A DNA stretch of 64,000 nucleotides from Stictocephala bisonia (taxonomy: Eukaryota; Arthropoda; Insecta; Hemiptera; Membracidae). A model generated the notes under the pieces. The model saw only the letters and a list, made by a program, of their open reading frames with translations. It was not told the origin of the DNA and made no database searches. Position numbers and translations under genes: made by a program. The DNA lies in assembly GCA_035578905.1 (NCBI GenBank), contig JAQJVL010002540.1:29500-93499 (forward strand). Reading direction: 5' to 3'. Below, one piece after another: positions 34,130 through 46,602 of the stretch. Every line of letters begins with the position of its first letter. Position 1 is the first letter of the stretch.

Positions 34130-34990
34130 AATTGACATTGATAGCTAATATGAGAAATCCTGAGACTAACACCACCATACCTGTGCACTTGTTGTTTGAT
34201 TTAGGCTCTGAGCGTTCGTATATAGCTCAGACTGTAGCTTTTGAGATTGAGTACAAATCTTAGGGTCAAGAAAGTATAGTACATTGTTTGTTTGGTAATT
34301 TGAAAACTACAAAAACATCCACAACAAATATAGATATAGTTTGATCAAACAAAGATGATTCGTACATGTGTAACTGTGAAGTATTGAGCCAGCCTAAGAT
34401 TTGTGGGAATATCAATAATGTAACCAACAGGCCTTGGTTAAAAGAGTTGGCTAGTAAAGGCATCCATTTGACTGATGTTGAAGAGTCAAATTTACCAATT
34501 AGTACTTTAATAGGGGCTGATGTGGCAGGTAAACTGTATACAGGAGATCGTCTTCAACTGGATTCTGGACTAGTGGCCATGTATACACTACTAGGATGGA
34601 CATTGATGGGTAAAGTACCAGGAGGCCTAACAGACGTAAATTGTTGTCTACTCTTGTGACTGGTATGTTTATTCAAGATGCAAATATTGCAGATGTATGG
34701 AATCGAGTGTCAGAAATTATGAAGTTGAGTAAAGTTGAGAATTGGAACTATCAAACGAGAATTCAACCCATCTGACCTCTCTCCCGTCAAGAGGCTGTGA
34801 CGCTCAGTATTTTTCCAAATCAAAATGGTGGGAGGAACCAGAGTTGTTGAAGTTTATACCAGAAGAATAGACTACAAAAGGTGAAATAAATTTAAATTCA
34901 GAAGAAATTGAAAATGAAAAGGAGAGCAAACTCATTAGAAGAAGCAAATATAAATTACGATTAAAACAAAAATATTACTAAAACTCGATC
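34130..34990 (+). pseudogene. BEL/Pao protease-like (DUF1758) and post-RT remnants
   Basis: About 34185-34260 reads HLLFDLGSERSYI, the aspartic-protease-like stretch in which the active-site region of the family appears as D-x-G. After two stops, 34366-34659 reads through ISTLIGADVAGKLYTGD and SGLVAMYTLLGWTLMGKVP, diagnostic of the DUF1758 domain. The RT core is missing. Near 34815-34860, KSKWWEEPELLKF matches the segment between RNase H and integrase, so a large deletion joins the two. Multiple stops. Confidence 0.75.
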
Positions 34991-35054
34991 AGGAAGAATT
35001 ATAAACAAACCCAACAAGTACCATATCTGAGGGAATACAAGTTGAGTAAATAAA

Positions 35055-35340
35055 TGTATTATAATTTTGATGTATTAAAACAGCTGTTTGAAATTATTTA
35101 CTAAAATTTAATACGTGCTCTATGCTTTTGTGTTTTGTTATTATGTGTTGATTTAAAGAATATTATTGACAGATGTTAAGTATTAGATAGTTTATTGTTG
35201 AAGGAAAATAATTGTACAGTATATTTAATTTGTTTTGATTATAAGTACCTAAAACGTTTAGTTTAATTATTATTTCCACTGAACTAATTGATCTCTAGTA
35301 AAAATATATAATGAGTAGAAAAGTGTAATTGTATTTTACA
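35055..35340 (+). repeat. 3' LTR of the BEL/Pao element
   Basis: Direct repeat of 33341-33635 with substitutions and small deletions (a gap near 35235 relative to the 5' LTR). The differences between the two LTRs indicate an old insertion. Confidence 0.85.
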
Positions 35341-37050
35341 GCTTGTTTGGTTTACTTAATAAACCTTTGAATATATAAAGAAATTAATTTCATCTTTTTG
35401 TAAAAAAAAAAATATATTAAAATTCTTCATTTATGTACTACTAGACCATTCATACGATCGTCATGAAACTTTGGGAGTTGTTTATTTTCCTCAGGAGTGG
35501 TTATATGAATGAATTTATTCACTTCCGATTTCCGGGCTATGTGTCACTGGTCTTTAAAGGACTACAACGGTAATCTCATGGAGATATTTTAGTTATTTAA
35601 TTAATCATCAGTTGTCTAATAAAAAAGAAGAAAAAAACACAAAGTTGTTGAGACATGCCAATTAAACTCGTACCAAAGCAGATTAAATTACAAAACTGCA
35701 GTATGCTGTCAGATTTGCTCTACAACCAACGGTTTGTCTACAATGAAGCCGCAAGTAAAACTCTGCACACAATTCAAAACTGCCATCGGCCATTTTGATT
35801 TTTTTGGGGGTTAAAAATTAGAAAATTTAGTTTATGGAATTTTCCCTTTGATTGCTCGGTAAAAGCTACAAGTGTGCCAAATTACAACTTGGAAGACCTT
35901 GGCTTATTACCCAATGAGACTCTTGACAGTATCAAAACAAAGTTCGAATTCCTCGAATCCCGGAAGAGAATGAAGAAAGAAGGAGAACATAAAACACAAA
36001 AAGATAGATTTAGTAAATAGAACTCCACTGACAACCTCACAACCGAAGGAGTACGCAATAAGCATATATGGTTATAATTTAATCTGATGTTAAACCCTTT
36101 TTTAACGATGATACATTGTAATTGGCTAATTAGTCCCAATAGAGTCATCGATGCATTTTTAACAAAACGATCCGTTTAAATTGATTCAATGTGATCCGCC
36201 CATGCAGGCCTTTCCCCAATATCTAACATGTAAACTAGGATATTTTATATTTAGTTTAATTTATTTTATATTTATACTTCTGACATGTTCATTTTATTTT
36301 GTATTAAGTGTAAATTAATTGTATGATTTCTTTATGTTCTGTTCTGGGAAATAAATCAAATTTTCACCTCATTTATTTATACATTCATTTATAAACCATT
36401 ACTAGTACATTTACTTATACGTTATATTTCCCAACTCATAAACTATCATTTATAGAATAATAATAATTGAATTGATGCCCATTTTAAGAGTGCTTATTTA
36501 GGTGCCCAGGTGAGCCTTAAGTGTTTATTAGTTTTACATTTAACGAAACTATCCTTAGAGTAACAAAAAACTATGAATTGAAAATTGAAGACAATATTGT
36601 TATTTGTAATGTGCTAGAATCGAATCACCAATGATTGACTTTCGGCAATATCTCAGCTGGCCCACTCTCTTATCTTCTGTCATAGTGTGCCTGTCAGTTG
36701 TTCGATTAATCTTCTCCTAGGCCCACGTCGTAGTTCCATTATGCATCGTTGATGATTTTTAAAGAGTAAGTTTGTTGTAAAACTTGTTGTTTACTATTTA
36801 CATGCATATGAATGTTGTTTACTATTTATTTTTTGTAGTTTCTATTGATAAAACTATATTTTTTCTATAGCTGTTGTCCGTTTGGTTGTTTTTGTTGTTG
36901 GGTAGTTAATCTTGTCAGAAACTTATTCCTAGCTAAATGGTGACCATTTTTTGTTTTGGTTTACATTTTTATTACTTTTTATTTATTTGTACTTATATAT
37001 TTAATCGGTTGTTATTCATTAAATTGTTTAGCCATTTTTGTTATTGTCAA
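35341..37050. other. AT-rich stretch, no gene recognised
   Basis: Several short open stretches (for example minus 35882-36148) show no motif. Around 36330-36360, tgggaaataaatcaaatttt could be a LINE-like 3' tail, weakly. Nothing more is supported. Confidence 0.35.
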
Positions 37051-37065
37051 TACTTTTACATTCAG

Positions 37066-37216
37066 CGAAGACAACCCAGAATTCTTAGTCGTGTTTACTT
37101 CACATCCTATAAACAGAACTCCTACTTCAGATTGCGCACAAGTAGAATCACTTGCAAAGAAGACACTTTCGTTATTTGCTATTAGACATAAAGGAGAAAA
37201 ACACCTATATGTCTAA
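37066..37216 (+). other. Candidate terminal exon, unassigned
   Basis: A strong-looking 3' splice site (T-rich tract then ttacattcag ending at 37065) is followed by a 50-codon open frame (starting EDNPEFLVVFTSHPINRT) with less AT-biased codons, to a TAA at 37214-37216. I recognise no domain. It could be a last coding exon of an unseen gene or chance. No matching upstream exon is evident in the window. Confidence 0.2.
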
Positions 37217-38544
37217 TGACATTCTAAGCTGTTTGCCAAACTTCCACTCGATTCCGTAACTGCGAAGATTAACAGAAATGGTTATATAATTACTAAAACT
37301 CGTATTTGGGCTGATTTAGAAAAAGACAACTACTTCTGAGGAGAGTTAATTCTCCACGGCGTTTCTCTGAATTTATATAAGTTAAACGAAGTATTATAAC
37401 ACAGTTGGTTGGGAAGTTTTAAAGGTTGCATGTGATAAAGTGAAACGTTTAAAATTTTTAAATCAATTACGTACCTCTACACGTATCTTAGCGCTTTTGT
37501 AATCTTGAAACATTTCACAACGTATTTATTCATTTACGAATAATATATTTTCAAAATTGTTGTATAGATCTCATGAATATTATAGTATCTTTGAGATTTT
37601 AAGTAACTGCAATTTACAAATATCTACTAGCAATAATTGTTCAATTCATTTATTTTAAATCATGTTTTCCAAACCTCCTTTTTTCAGCCATCTGGTTTCC
37701 TCTCAAAACATCTGCATTGCTAAAATATCTGATAGCTCAAACCCAGCAGTGCTACTGGGGTTCTCTTTGGCCTTTCACCGTTGTGGAAACCACAAGGTTG
37801 GGCTGCCGAATATCTTTGTGTCGATGGTCTTTCAGTTTCTTAACACTTATCCTGAGGGGTGGTCAATTAAGGATTCATAATATCATCACTAATCCTTTAT
37901 TTGGATTATTATTATTATTGTATAAAAAGACTTCCTTCAGTTTTAACGTTGTAGGTTGTTTATTTTACCCTTTCCTTAACCAGGCGAATGAAATGAGAAA
38001 GTAATACCAAAATAAGACACATAAATGATTCGTGTAATCAACTATCCAGACGATTATATTTTCAGTGATGACATTCTTGAATACGAAAGAGGTAAATAAC
38101 AGAATAATAAATCAACAAAACATCTAGTGAAAACCTAAATAATAGTTACAAACAAAACAGTCAGTTTGTATATAACAGTTATTTATATGATTAGAATAGT
38201 AAAGTACTACTTAAGTAGATAATTCAGAATATTAATGAAGAAGGTGTGTTTATACTTAGGAATAATAATCAGTCAAAGAAATAATAGATAACAATAACAA
38301 ATTATAAGCATATTACAAAACGTACTTATGCTTATATTGTACAACCTATTTTATACCCCTATTATTTTTTATTATTAGATCTTGTCTGAATATTTGTTTG
38401 TTACAGAAACAATCTCAAAAGATAAAACAATAAGCTAGTACTTCTAAAAGAACGATAAAAATTAAATATTTCTTATTTAGATGCTCTCAGATCAAGGTGA
38501 AGGGTTACAAATTAAATTACAAAAGTACAGTATCTACTAAGAAA
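37217..38544. other. AT-rich stretch, no gene recognised
   Basis: Overlapping 72- and 95-codon frames at 37662-38004 lie in AT-rich sequence with no recognised motif. The rest is stop-dense. Confidence 0.35.
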
Positions 38545-39264
38545 GACGTGCGACACCACACAACCGGGCCCGGGATCAGTCAACCCTTTGAGAAGTGCGA
38601 GTCTATCTACACCGCACAACCGGGCCCGGGATCAGTCAACCGTTTGAGAAGTGCGAGTCTATCTACACCGCACAACCGGGCCCGGAAACAGTCAACCCTT
38701 TGAGAAGTGCGAGTCTATCTACACCGCACAACCGGGCCCGGGATCAGTCAACCCTTTGAGAAGTGCGAGTCTATCTACACCGCACAACCGGGCCCGGGAT
38801 CAGTCAACCGTTTGAGAAGTGCGAGTCTATCTACACCGCACAACCGGGCCCGGGATCAGTCAACCCTTTGAGAAGTGCGAGTCTATCTACACCGCACAAC
38901 CGGGCCCGGGATCAGTCAACCGTTTGAGAAGTGCGAGTCTATCTACACCGCACAACCGGGCCCGGGAACAATCAACCCTTTGAGAAGTGCGAGTCTATCT
39001 ACACCGCACAACCGGGCCCGGGAACAGTCAACCCTTTGAGAAGTGCGAGTCTATCTACACCGCACAACCGGCCCCGGGAACAGTCAACTCTTTGAGAAGT
39101 GCGAGTCTATCTACACCGCACAACCGGCCCCGGGAACAGTCAATCCTTTGAGAAGTGCGAGTCTATTTACACCGCACAACCGGGCCCAGGAACAGTCAAC
39201 CCTTTGAGAAGTGCGAGTCTATCTACACCGCACAACCGGCCCCGGGAACAGTCAACCCTTTGAG
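38545..39264. repeat. GC-rich 56 bp tandem array, 13 copies
   Basis: The core gggcccggg(a) recurs every 56 bases from 38566 to about 39238. The unit contains gagaagtgcgagtctatcta and caccgcacaaccgggcccgg. Variants alternate gatcagtcaac and gaacagtcaac, and ccctttg and ccgtttg; the last units change gggccc to ggcccc. Each unit carries a self-complementary ccgggcccgg. It is a sharp GC island in AT-rich DNA. The short frame at 38497-38703 is a repeat artefact. Confidence 0.95.
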
Positions 39265-40057
39265 TGAATACTCTCATTATTAACATGTTAACATGCACTT
39301 GTTCGTTGTAAGAGAAGTCGCCCCGCAGTGCGTTCCATCCTAAATCATTCATATTGGAGGGTCGATGGTGTAGGAGTTACATATTACTGTGACACCCGGT
39401 GGTTACCACCGATGTGAATAATGGTTACTACTCAGACGTTGCCCATGGAAAAGAATTGAGGAAGTTGAGCATCATAAGACTTAAAAAGTGAACATTAGAA
39501 AAATACACAACGTGATTTCGATTCCCTATAAGTTCCTATGTTGCTTCGGGTATTGGTCTATTAAATAATATCCCTTCTAACGATTAGTCTGTCTTGGTTA
39601 GAAAAAAAGTCACTGGTTACTAATCTACAAGCACCACATTCATTCCCAATTAATTTCATATAAAAATAATTGATCCCTTCACTTAAATACAAATACAGTA
39701 AAACACAATGAACAAAAAAATAACGTAAATAAAATTGGTACACATTATTATTTTATTATCATTAAATATATTAATCACATAGAATATAATACTTATTTCA
39801 AATTTTTATATTAACGGTTTCCTTATTAAGTGAAAATCACTGAACAGCGTGGACCAATATAAACTACAATGATTTTAAAATAAAAGCATAAGGATAGCAG
39901 TAAAAATAAACAAAATAAATAAATGATTGTAATAGCATTGTACATAATAATAACAACACTGTATCACCACTTTTACTATTACGGATGATTTCAACGATAG
40001 TCTGCTCTACCTCTCTCTATCATGTTCTTCCATTCATCTAGACTTTCAAGAACTTAG
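39265..40057. other. AT-rich stretch, no gene seen
   Basis: Sequence just after the array (to about 39430) is moderately GC-rich, then AT-rich. No coding frame or motif is recognised. Confidence 0.4.
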
Positions 40058-40370
40058 TTTTTGCAGTGCGTAGTCGGTATTTTGGACATTCGACACGTCA
40101 TAAACTATAGAGGCACGACACCTAGGCCCGACAGACAAGCGGAGCTGCAGGCATTGATTGACGAGTATGTGCCGACCACGGCAGAGAGGCCGTGGGAGGG
40201 GCTGCAAGATCTCCTTGACGCGGTTCGTGCAGATGTTTGAACCTAAGGGTCCTATAATAATAACTACGAGCTTCCGCGGCCATTCGCCAACATTCAAGAA
40301 CTGTAAAAATTACACTTGCACTGGACTGGCTACGTGTTTTCGACAAATTGTCAAACAACCTCTGGGTTGA
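40058..40370 (+). other. GC-rich, coding-like island, unassigned
   Basis: Between a TAG at 40055 and a TGA at 40238-40240 lies a 60-codon open frame without a Met. Its peptide (VINYRGTTPRPDRQAELQAL, then an acidic helix DLLDAVRADV) looks like real protein and has far less AT bias than its surroundings. A second frame is open to 40370. There is no splice site that I would trust and no family that I recognise. It could be a decayed transposon or viral gene fragment or an exon. Confidence 0.35.
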
Positions 40371-42319
40371 GGAGTTAATTTAATTCATTAATTCTGTCCT
40401 TTGTTAACTCTCTCGCCTGCTTCGACAGAGCATTGGTCCTCCTTTTCAAAGTCAGCAACATTAATTCTCTCTACCCCACATATACAAACCAATGTACTTA
40501 GTGCATACATATGCTTTACTAGACTTATTCCAATTCACCAATTAGTTATTGTCAATTTACCATTATTAGAAAAAAATGCTAAATTAATTGACATGTTTCA
40601 TTGCTGCTATGTGCAGATATATATAGCTTCCCATACCAAACATAAGCTAGATGGATTGAAACACACAATGAAGAGCCTATAAGCCTCATTAGAAAATCCC
40701 TTTTAGCCACTGTCAATAAAGTATGGCTACCCGACAATATGGAGCATTAGGCCGGCGATTACAGTGTTATCTCTTCTGCAAATGTATTATTACTATTTCA
40801 GTTCAGTTTTGGATACATTACACGCAAAATGAATAACTAAACTTGAAATTTCGTTTTTATAAATCTGTTTTTTATGCATTGAGTAGTAGTTTTGAAACAT
40901 TTAATTTCTAGTTAAAATTAAAAATACGTTGAAAATATTTTCAATACTCCTACATGGTTATAATTTTGATATCAACTAAACTAGTCAATGAATGAAAAGA
41001 ATAATAAAATAGTTAACTGATTGAGTATTTATTTGTATTACTAGAAAACGGAACTCACCGTCAACAAAAATGACAACTAACTTACAATAACACAGAATAT
41101 TTATAACAACTCAGTATCCACAACTCAGACACTGTAACACAGGAATTAAATGCACTGGTGATATAAATGGAACCATAAACAACAGGTATAAAACAATATA
41201 ACAATTTTAGGAGCAACACGTTTAGGCAACAGATTTACGATTGGAAAGCTAGTCGGAGGGTGACAGGAAAAGCTATTGCCTTAACTTAGTGTAGTTAAAA
41301 ACATAGCTTATTCCGCAAAACTAAGTGTTGACACAAATAAGAGTCAAATATTAAGTCAACGTGTTCTGTACTTTACGTATTCTAATATTACCCACGTGTT
41401 CCCATTCCTTGATTCCTTCAAAAGTTTGTCTCTAACCAATCGGAGCATATTCACTCACTATACAAAAGTGTGCGATTGAGAACTCCCACTCCAATCGGAA
41501 AATCCCTAAGCATTTAGTGGATTTTTGTGAGTTAAGGGTGGCATCAGGGATGTCCCGTGGAAGCTTCAAGATTTTCGGTGACTTTATGAGTTTGTCCAAG
41601 TCTGACAGAAGGTATATTGGATTTGAATGAGAGGGGCTGTCCGAAGTGAGTAAACTAATACTGTCTAAATGTAAGATTGGAGAACCTAAAAGCTTTGTGT
41701 ACAGTGCTGACACCTCTTTCGATTTTATCTTCGAGTTTTTCTATGACTTGATTGCAATTATAATAAAATAAATCATACAAAACAATTTACAATTACTAAT
41801 CAAAACTGTCAGAGCAGACATCATGTTAACCCTTGTTTGAAGGCTATTTACTAAACATTTATTATTATTATCTTAGATGCATATGAAAAATCCAATCACA
41901 TACTTGTTTTCCTTTTTGGCATATATATTTTAAAGTTTCATAATCAGTTTTAGTAGTTGTTATCATAGTTAGAACAAACAAATTACCGAAATTGTAACTA
42001 GTGTTCACCATGCATCAACTATACACTTTTATTACTTAAAAAACCGTAAATTTTTCGAATTTGTTAGATTCTAGAGGTGAAGAAATTAATTACTCGGTCA
42101 CATTACGATCCTTATGAAATCTAATGTTACAATACGTTAATTTTGTATGCGTAATTAAATGCAGTGATTTTAAATATAGTAGTTGTAGAACATTTATAAA
42201 TTTTAAGTCAATTTTTATTGATTTAAATCATTTTAAATGCGTTTGCTTAGGCATACAAAAGTAATGCACATATTACTACTCACTATACAGTTTTAAACAC
42301 CCGTATAAAAGTTATTTAT
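40371..42319. other. AT-rich stretch with one unassigned minus-strand ORF
   Basis: A minus-strand frame at 41432-41713 (93 codons, Ser/Leu/Pro-rich) lies in a somewhat less AT-rich patch. Its reading continues openly upstream only briefly. No domain is recognised. The remainder shows nothing. Confidence 0.3.
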
Positions 42320-42815
42320 GAAACAAACAAGTAACGCAACTACGACGAGTAACGGAGTGGACGACCGGTCGAAGACAGCCTCTCTCGAATCGACGCGTTA
42401 ATTCGGGACAGAAAACAAGATAAGGTTGCCAATCGAGCGAAATACCGCAGTCTCTTGACTAAATGTGTGATTTCCTTCATGAAACCATCCGTTCACATAC
42501 GACACAGCTGACGAAAGAAAACCTTCAGAAACCAAGATTGGAGCCCTTTCACATCCCCACCTCGCCCCTTCAGGTCTGTTTGGACCCACTATGAAGGAAA
42601 CGTTTTCAAACCAATGAAAAGGTGACAAATTGGGTGCAAAAGTGACTTCGAGATCAACCTAAAGAATTAGCAGAACGATGGCATAAGCGTATTCGTGTTC
42701 CTAAGCACTATGTTGAAAAGTAACCAACGTTTTGTACCGATTGCATGAACTGTTTCCGAGCAATAGTAATGTGTCCTGTTACTTATTGAATGACGCTTGT
42801 ATAACATGACTTATG
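42320..42815 (+). pseudogene. Mariner transposase C-terminal relic (second subfamily)
   Basis: In mixed frames the plus strand reads SHTTQLTKE, ALSHPHLAPSGLFGPTMKE and then, after frameshifts, RDQPKEF, ERWHKRI and HYVEK. These match the end of the catalytic domain (normally HPPYSPDLAPSD, with the last catalytic Asp here read in a corrupted context) and the C-terminal helix of irritans-type mariners. The N-terminal half is missing and stops are frequent. Its sequence differs from the relics at 17.3 and 50.4 kb, so it is an independent insertion. Confidence 0.65.
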
Positions 42816-45800
42816 TTAACATTTATAAATTTTGACATTAAAACTGGTGAACCTAAGTTTCCGGTACTTCTTGTAATCGAAAAAGCTTAACAATACTTTT
42901 GCTATTATTCATTTGAGTTGATATAATACGGGGTAGTTTTATTCCATCAAAATATGTGAAGGCGGTAGTAGTACTTACTAGATAATAATTAAAATTGTTT
43001 TCGATGTAGGGGATAGATCAAATCCCTAGTCTGTAACGTAAAAATACTATAGTTATTAAGTAAGTTTAAAAATCGCTTGAATTTAATATAAATAGTTTAT
43101 TAGTTAGCTACCTTTTACGTACAACTAGGTCAGGAGTAGTTGACCCAAATGAATTCTAGCTGGAAACACGTAAGAGAGATAACATCCTGGTTAGAAGTTC
43201 TGAGAACAGGTCTTAAATGTAGTCGACATCAAAGAGTGAAATTAGTGTTTCAAAGGGGATTTGACAAAAGCCTTTGACTTTCCCTAGAATCCACTTATCC
43301 ATTTGCTCTTATTAATTTAAGAACATAAAGAATGATGTTAATTTGGCCTCAGTTCTCAAAATCTTACTCCGACTATACGTCTGATATTATTTATAAAGAC
43401 TTCATTTCAATGCATATTAATAATTTGTTGCAAATTCAACAGTGACCGTGATCCGAAGTTATATGTCACTGCATAGTTAGTTATAAAAATACAAACTTTT
43501 TACAATAATATTAATGAAATTAAAAAGGCGTTGAAAAAGAATAGTTCGACCAACACAGCCACTAATGATATAATTATATCGATATTTACTACAAAACACT
43601 ATACAAATATTTCAATTAGGAAGTTTCGTTAGTAAGAGCCAAGATGTCAAATGGAAAATCAACTCATGAAAATAAAATTGTCAAAAATGATAGTCATAAT
43701 ATGAGGACTGGGATATTTATAGCCTACAACAAAAATTAAGAATATAACAAAAACCATCCCTTACAGATTTTTATTTCTAATATTAAATTAAAATTTTGTA
43801 ATAAGGAAAGATTATGAAAAGTAATTTTATTAAAAAAAAAAAAAAATAAATAAATAAATGCAGGAACATTTACTAATACATATACACCTTATTCATTTAT
43901 TACAACACATTTTAAAATATAGACAGGGTACTATAATTTAGAATTGACATGCTATTGTTTTTATTAGGAACTAATAAAATATAAAGATTATTCCATAAAA
44001 TGACACATTTCGTATAGTTTTAATCAAAAATCCTAAAATTAACTAAAGCCTAAAAACCCCAAAATGTATGGTTTTCGACATTTTAAATAGTAAATTCTAG
44101 GATTTTTTTTAAGGATATAAGGTATTTCTATTTTATCAGTATTAAGTGAACATTTTTAAATTATTTATTTTATTTTTTATTTATTCATTTTTTTCAAAAT
44201 ACCAACTCATGGGATTAGATGAGGTAATTTAGAGGGGTTAAAATCTTTCCTTTATAAAATAGGACAAAATGTTAAAAAAACTTATACAGTATTTATAAAA
44301 TGCATATTATTAGACCATTATTTTATCGACCTATAAATCAGTCGGCGAAAAACTGCAGTTACGTCTGGTGCCATATAGAAGCTATTCTAAAGCCAAATTT
44401 GGATTGACTCAAATGACAGCTTGGAGTGACAGAGTGACATGTAACATGATATCCACCGGGTTGGCCACGAAAAATAAGTTATAAATTATATATTAAGATG
44501 ACACTCTCGAATACAACATAGTAGGGGAGGGGGATGATGAGTCCAGTTTGTGAGAGGAAATTAGAGGGTCTTACTTTTACCTGAAACGTGTACTCACGGA
44601 ACCTTGCACCTGTCTAGGTAGTGGGGATGCAGCACCTGGGTTGTCCGTCAGTGGAATTGATGGATGGGTTAAAGGAACCACGCTCTGAACAAGCCCAGAG
44701 TACTAACTCCCACAATCCACTATAAGTAGTCATCCAGACCTCCCTCACGGTACTGGTCAGTCAACTCAGATAGACGCCAACACACTTCACTCATTATCTC
44801 CCGCGTGTTCCCTCAAGGAACCTGATCACACCTTACCCCTTCATTATATAAAGATGCGGTAATATGGGCCCCACGCCATGATAGATCAAAAACATTTTAT
44901 ATCTTACTAGGTTTGTTTACTTGCATATATGAAACTATGACTTAACTAATGCTGATTCTAGTCAATAACAGGGTCAGGGTGTAGGATTATAATCGATTCA
45001 AGCTTAACTCTCCAGTAGAATGAATTCATTTATATGTCATTTGTCATGAACAATTAAAATTTAGCCTCTTCCTTAAATTTTGTTATCAAAGCAAATAAAA
45101 TAAAATAATAGATAACAGTATTTTAAATTCTATTTGTAAGCCGTGGTTTAACAGCAATACATTATTATTAACCTTATCTCTTAATCCCACAGCTATGTAC
45201 TACTGAGTTTTAATTACCGCTCCACCTCTGACCGTTACAATCTGGCGGGTATTAAAGTCGCTGGTAAGCCTTTCCTGTGTGGCTTTGAACTTTACTTGAC
45301 GCTCTACATGTCAGGATAATTGAAAATAGTTAACTTGTGCCAGTTATTTATAATATAATACCTAAATCCTTTCAAGTAGTTGTGATTTCTAAGCAAAAGT
45401 CCCTGGACATTAATATTATAATTGCAAATATAGTGGCAAAATCAATTAACTTGTATTACATACGAATTCAACTATTCGTTATATGGAAGATCATAGATCA
45501 CATTAACAATTTCTTGTAAAAAACAAAATTATTTTGTAAAATTCCAACAAGCATATATTAACAACAACATTATATTCAATTCTAAGTCTAAAAATACGTT
45601 TAACATGACTTTTGTTGAATTATTTGTTTCATTGCATTAAAATATATTTATTATGTAAATTAGAAAAAATGATAAAAATTTAACTAACATAATGTCAAGT
45701 TTCAGTAAAATGTATCTTGTCATATTCATTTTACCAACTTTCGTTAGAAGTGTACTGCAATTTAATAGATAAGCAATTTGAGAGAGAAACATATCCCTAA

Positions 45801-46554
45801 GTTCAAGGTCAAGGTTTATTACTCTCGGAACGAACTATAGTTAACCCACAATAGTTCAACAACGCAACTGTCACGAACTCCTCAATCATGATTTTTTTAG
45901 TATAAAATTAGTGTTTGGTAGAAACCAATGTAATTCCTTTGTGATTCACTCTGTCTGAGCGTATAAAAATGGTTTGTCCATATTTTATTGCTGAACTTTG
46001 TAAATATTTTTACTTGATCATTAAATTTGTATTGTATTTTAATTTTGTAGAATTATATTTAATATAACAAATAATAATAATAAATTTGGATTACATTTAT
46101 TAAATGAATAAAATGCTTTAATTTAATGTATGTAAATGTCAGGAAAAACACATAAACGATACGATACTAACAGAGCCAAATAGATTAGATAAAATGTTAC
46201 ATTTACATAATATGTCTAAAGAGTATAATTTTATCAGAGCAAGCTTTATGAAGCAGTCCATGAAGTACAAAGGAATATTTAGGTAAGATTGGTATGAGAA
46301 GGGTAGTGTAATATCCATTGTGTTGGGTTTTAATCAACACGTACATGAAACTGCGGTCTTTGTGACACCCTCGTCCCTCCACAACCCCAATTCCATCCCA
46401 GATAGATATATTTTGTGTAGTTATTTCATGTTAAAATATTATAGTTACAATAAAGGCATAAATATCGAATATATTCCTTTATAATCTAAATCCTACGTTA
46501 TAATGTAAACAGTTTTTTAATTAGCATAATACGTGTTGGTACATATAATACAGT
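42816..46554. other. AT-rich stretch, no gene recognised
   Basis: A poly-A-like tract lies at 43831-43860. A less AT-rich patch at 44340-44870 has no continuous coding frame. A 60-codon frame at 45337-45519 is AT-driven. No array or element ends are recognised. Confidence 0.35.
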
Positions 46555-46602
46555 ACAAGTAAACGTCACACATATAATTTGGGTTGTGTGACGTTTATTT
46601 GT
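46555..46602. repeat. 17 bp inverted repeat
   Basis: acaagtaaacgtcacac (46555-46571) pairs with gtgtgacgtttatttgt (46586-46602), one mismatch, loop of 14 bases. The inner 11 bp are perfect. No nearby gene explains it; it may be a tiny fold-back element or a relic. Confidence 0.8.

Larger units (their letters stand above)
33341..35340 (+). mobile_element. BEL/Pao LTR retrotransposon, internally deleted
   Basis: LTRs are at 33341-33635 and 35055-35340: both start TG(c/t)attataattttgatgta and end in ttttaca or tttaca, with moderate divergence and a few indels. Just after the 5' LTR, ttggcaaccatgaaaggatt resembles the primer-binding region of BEL/Pao elements. Inside are a gag remnant, an aspartic-protease-like (DUF1758) remnant and a short post-RT segment. 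The RT, RNase H and integrase core is gone, leaving 2.0 kb instead of the usual 6-7 kb. No 5 bp target duplication could be confirmed (tgaaa against gcttg). It abuts the 3' tail of the LINE. Confidence 0.8.

Noticed and set aside
36937..37216. 82- and 86-codon ORFs as complete genes
   Set aside because: Their 5' halves are T-rich, intron-like sequence; only the segment after the candidate splice site at 37065 has protein-like composition.
38545..39264. Regular array resembling a CRISPR array
   Set aside because: Units are continuous tandem repeats without unique spacers, and the genome is eukaryotic. The same applies to the 39, 82, 150 and 178 bp arrays.
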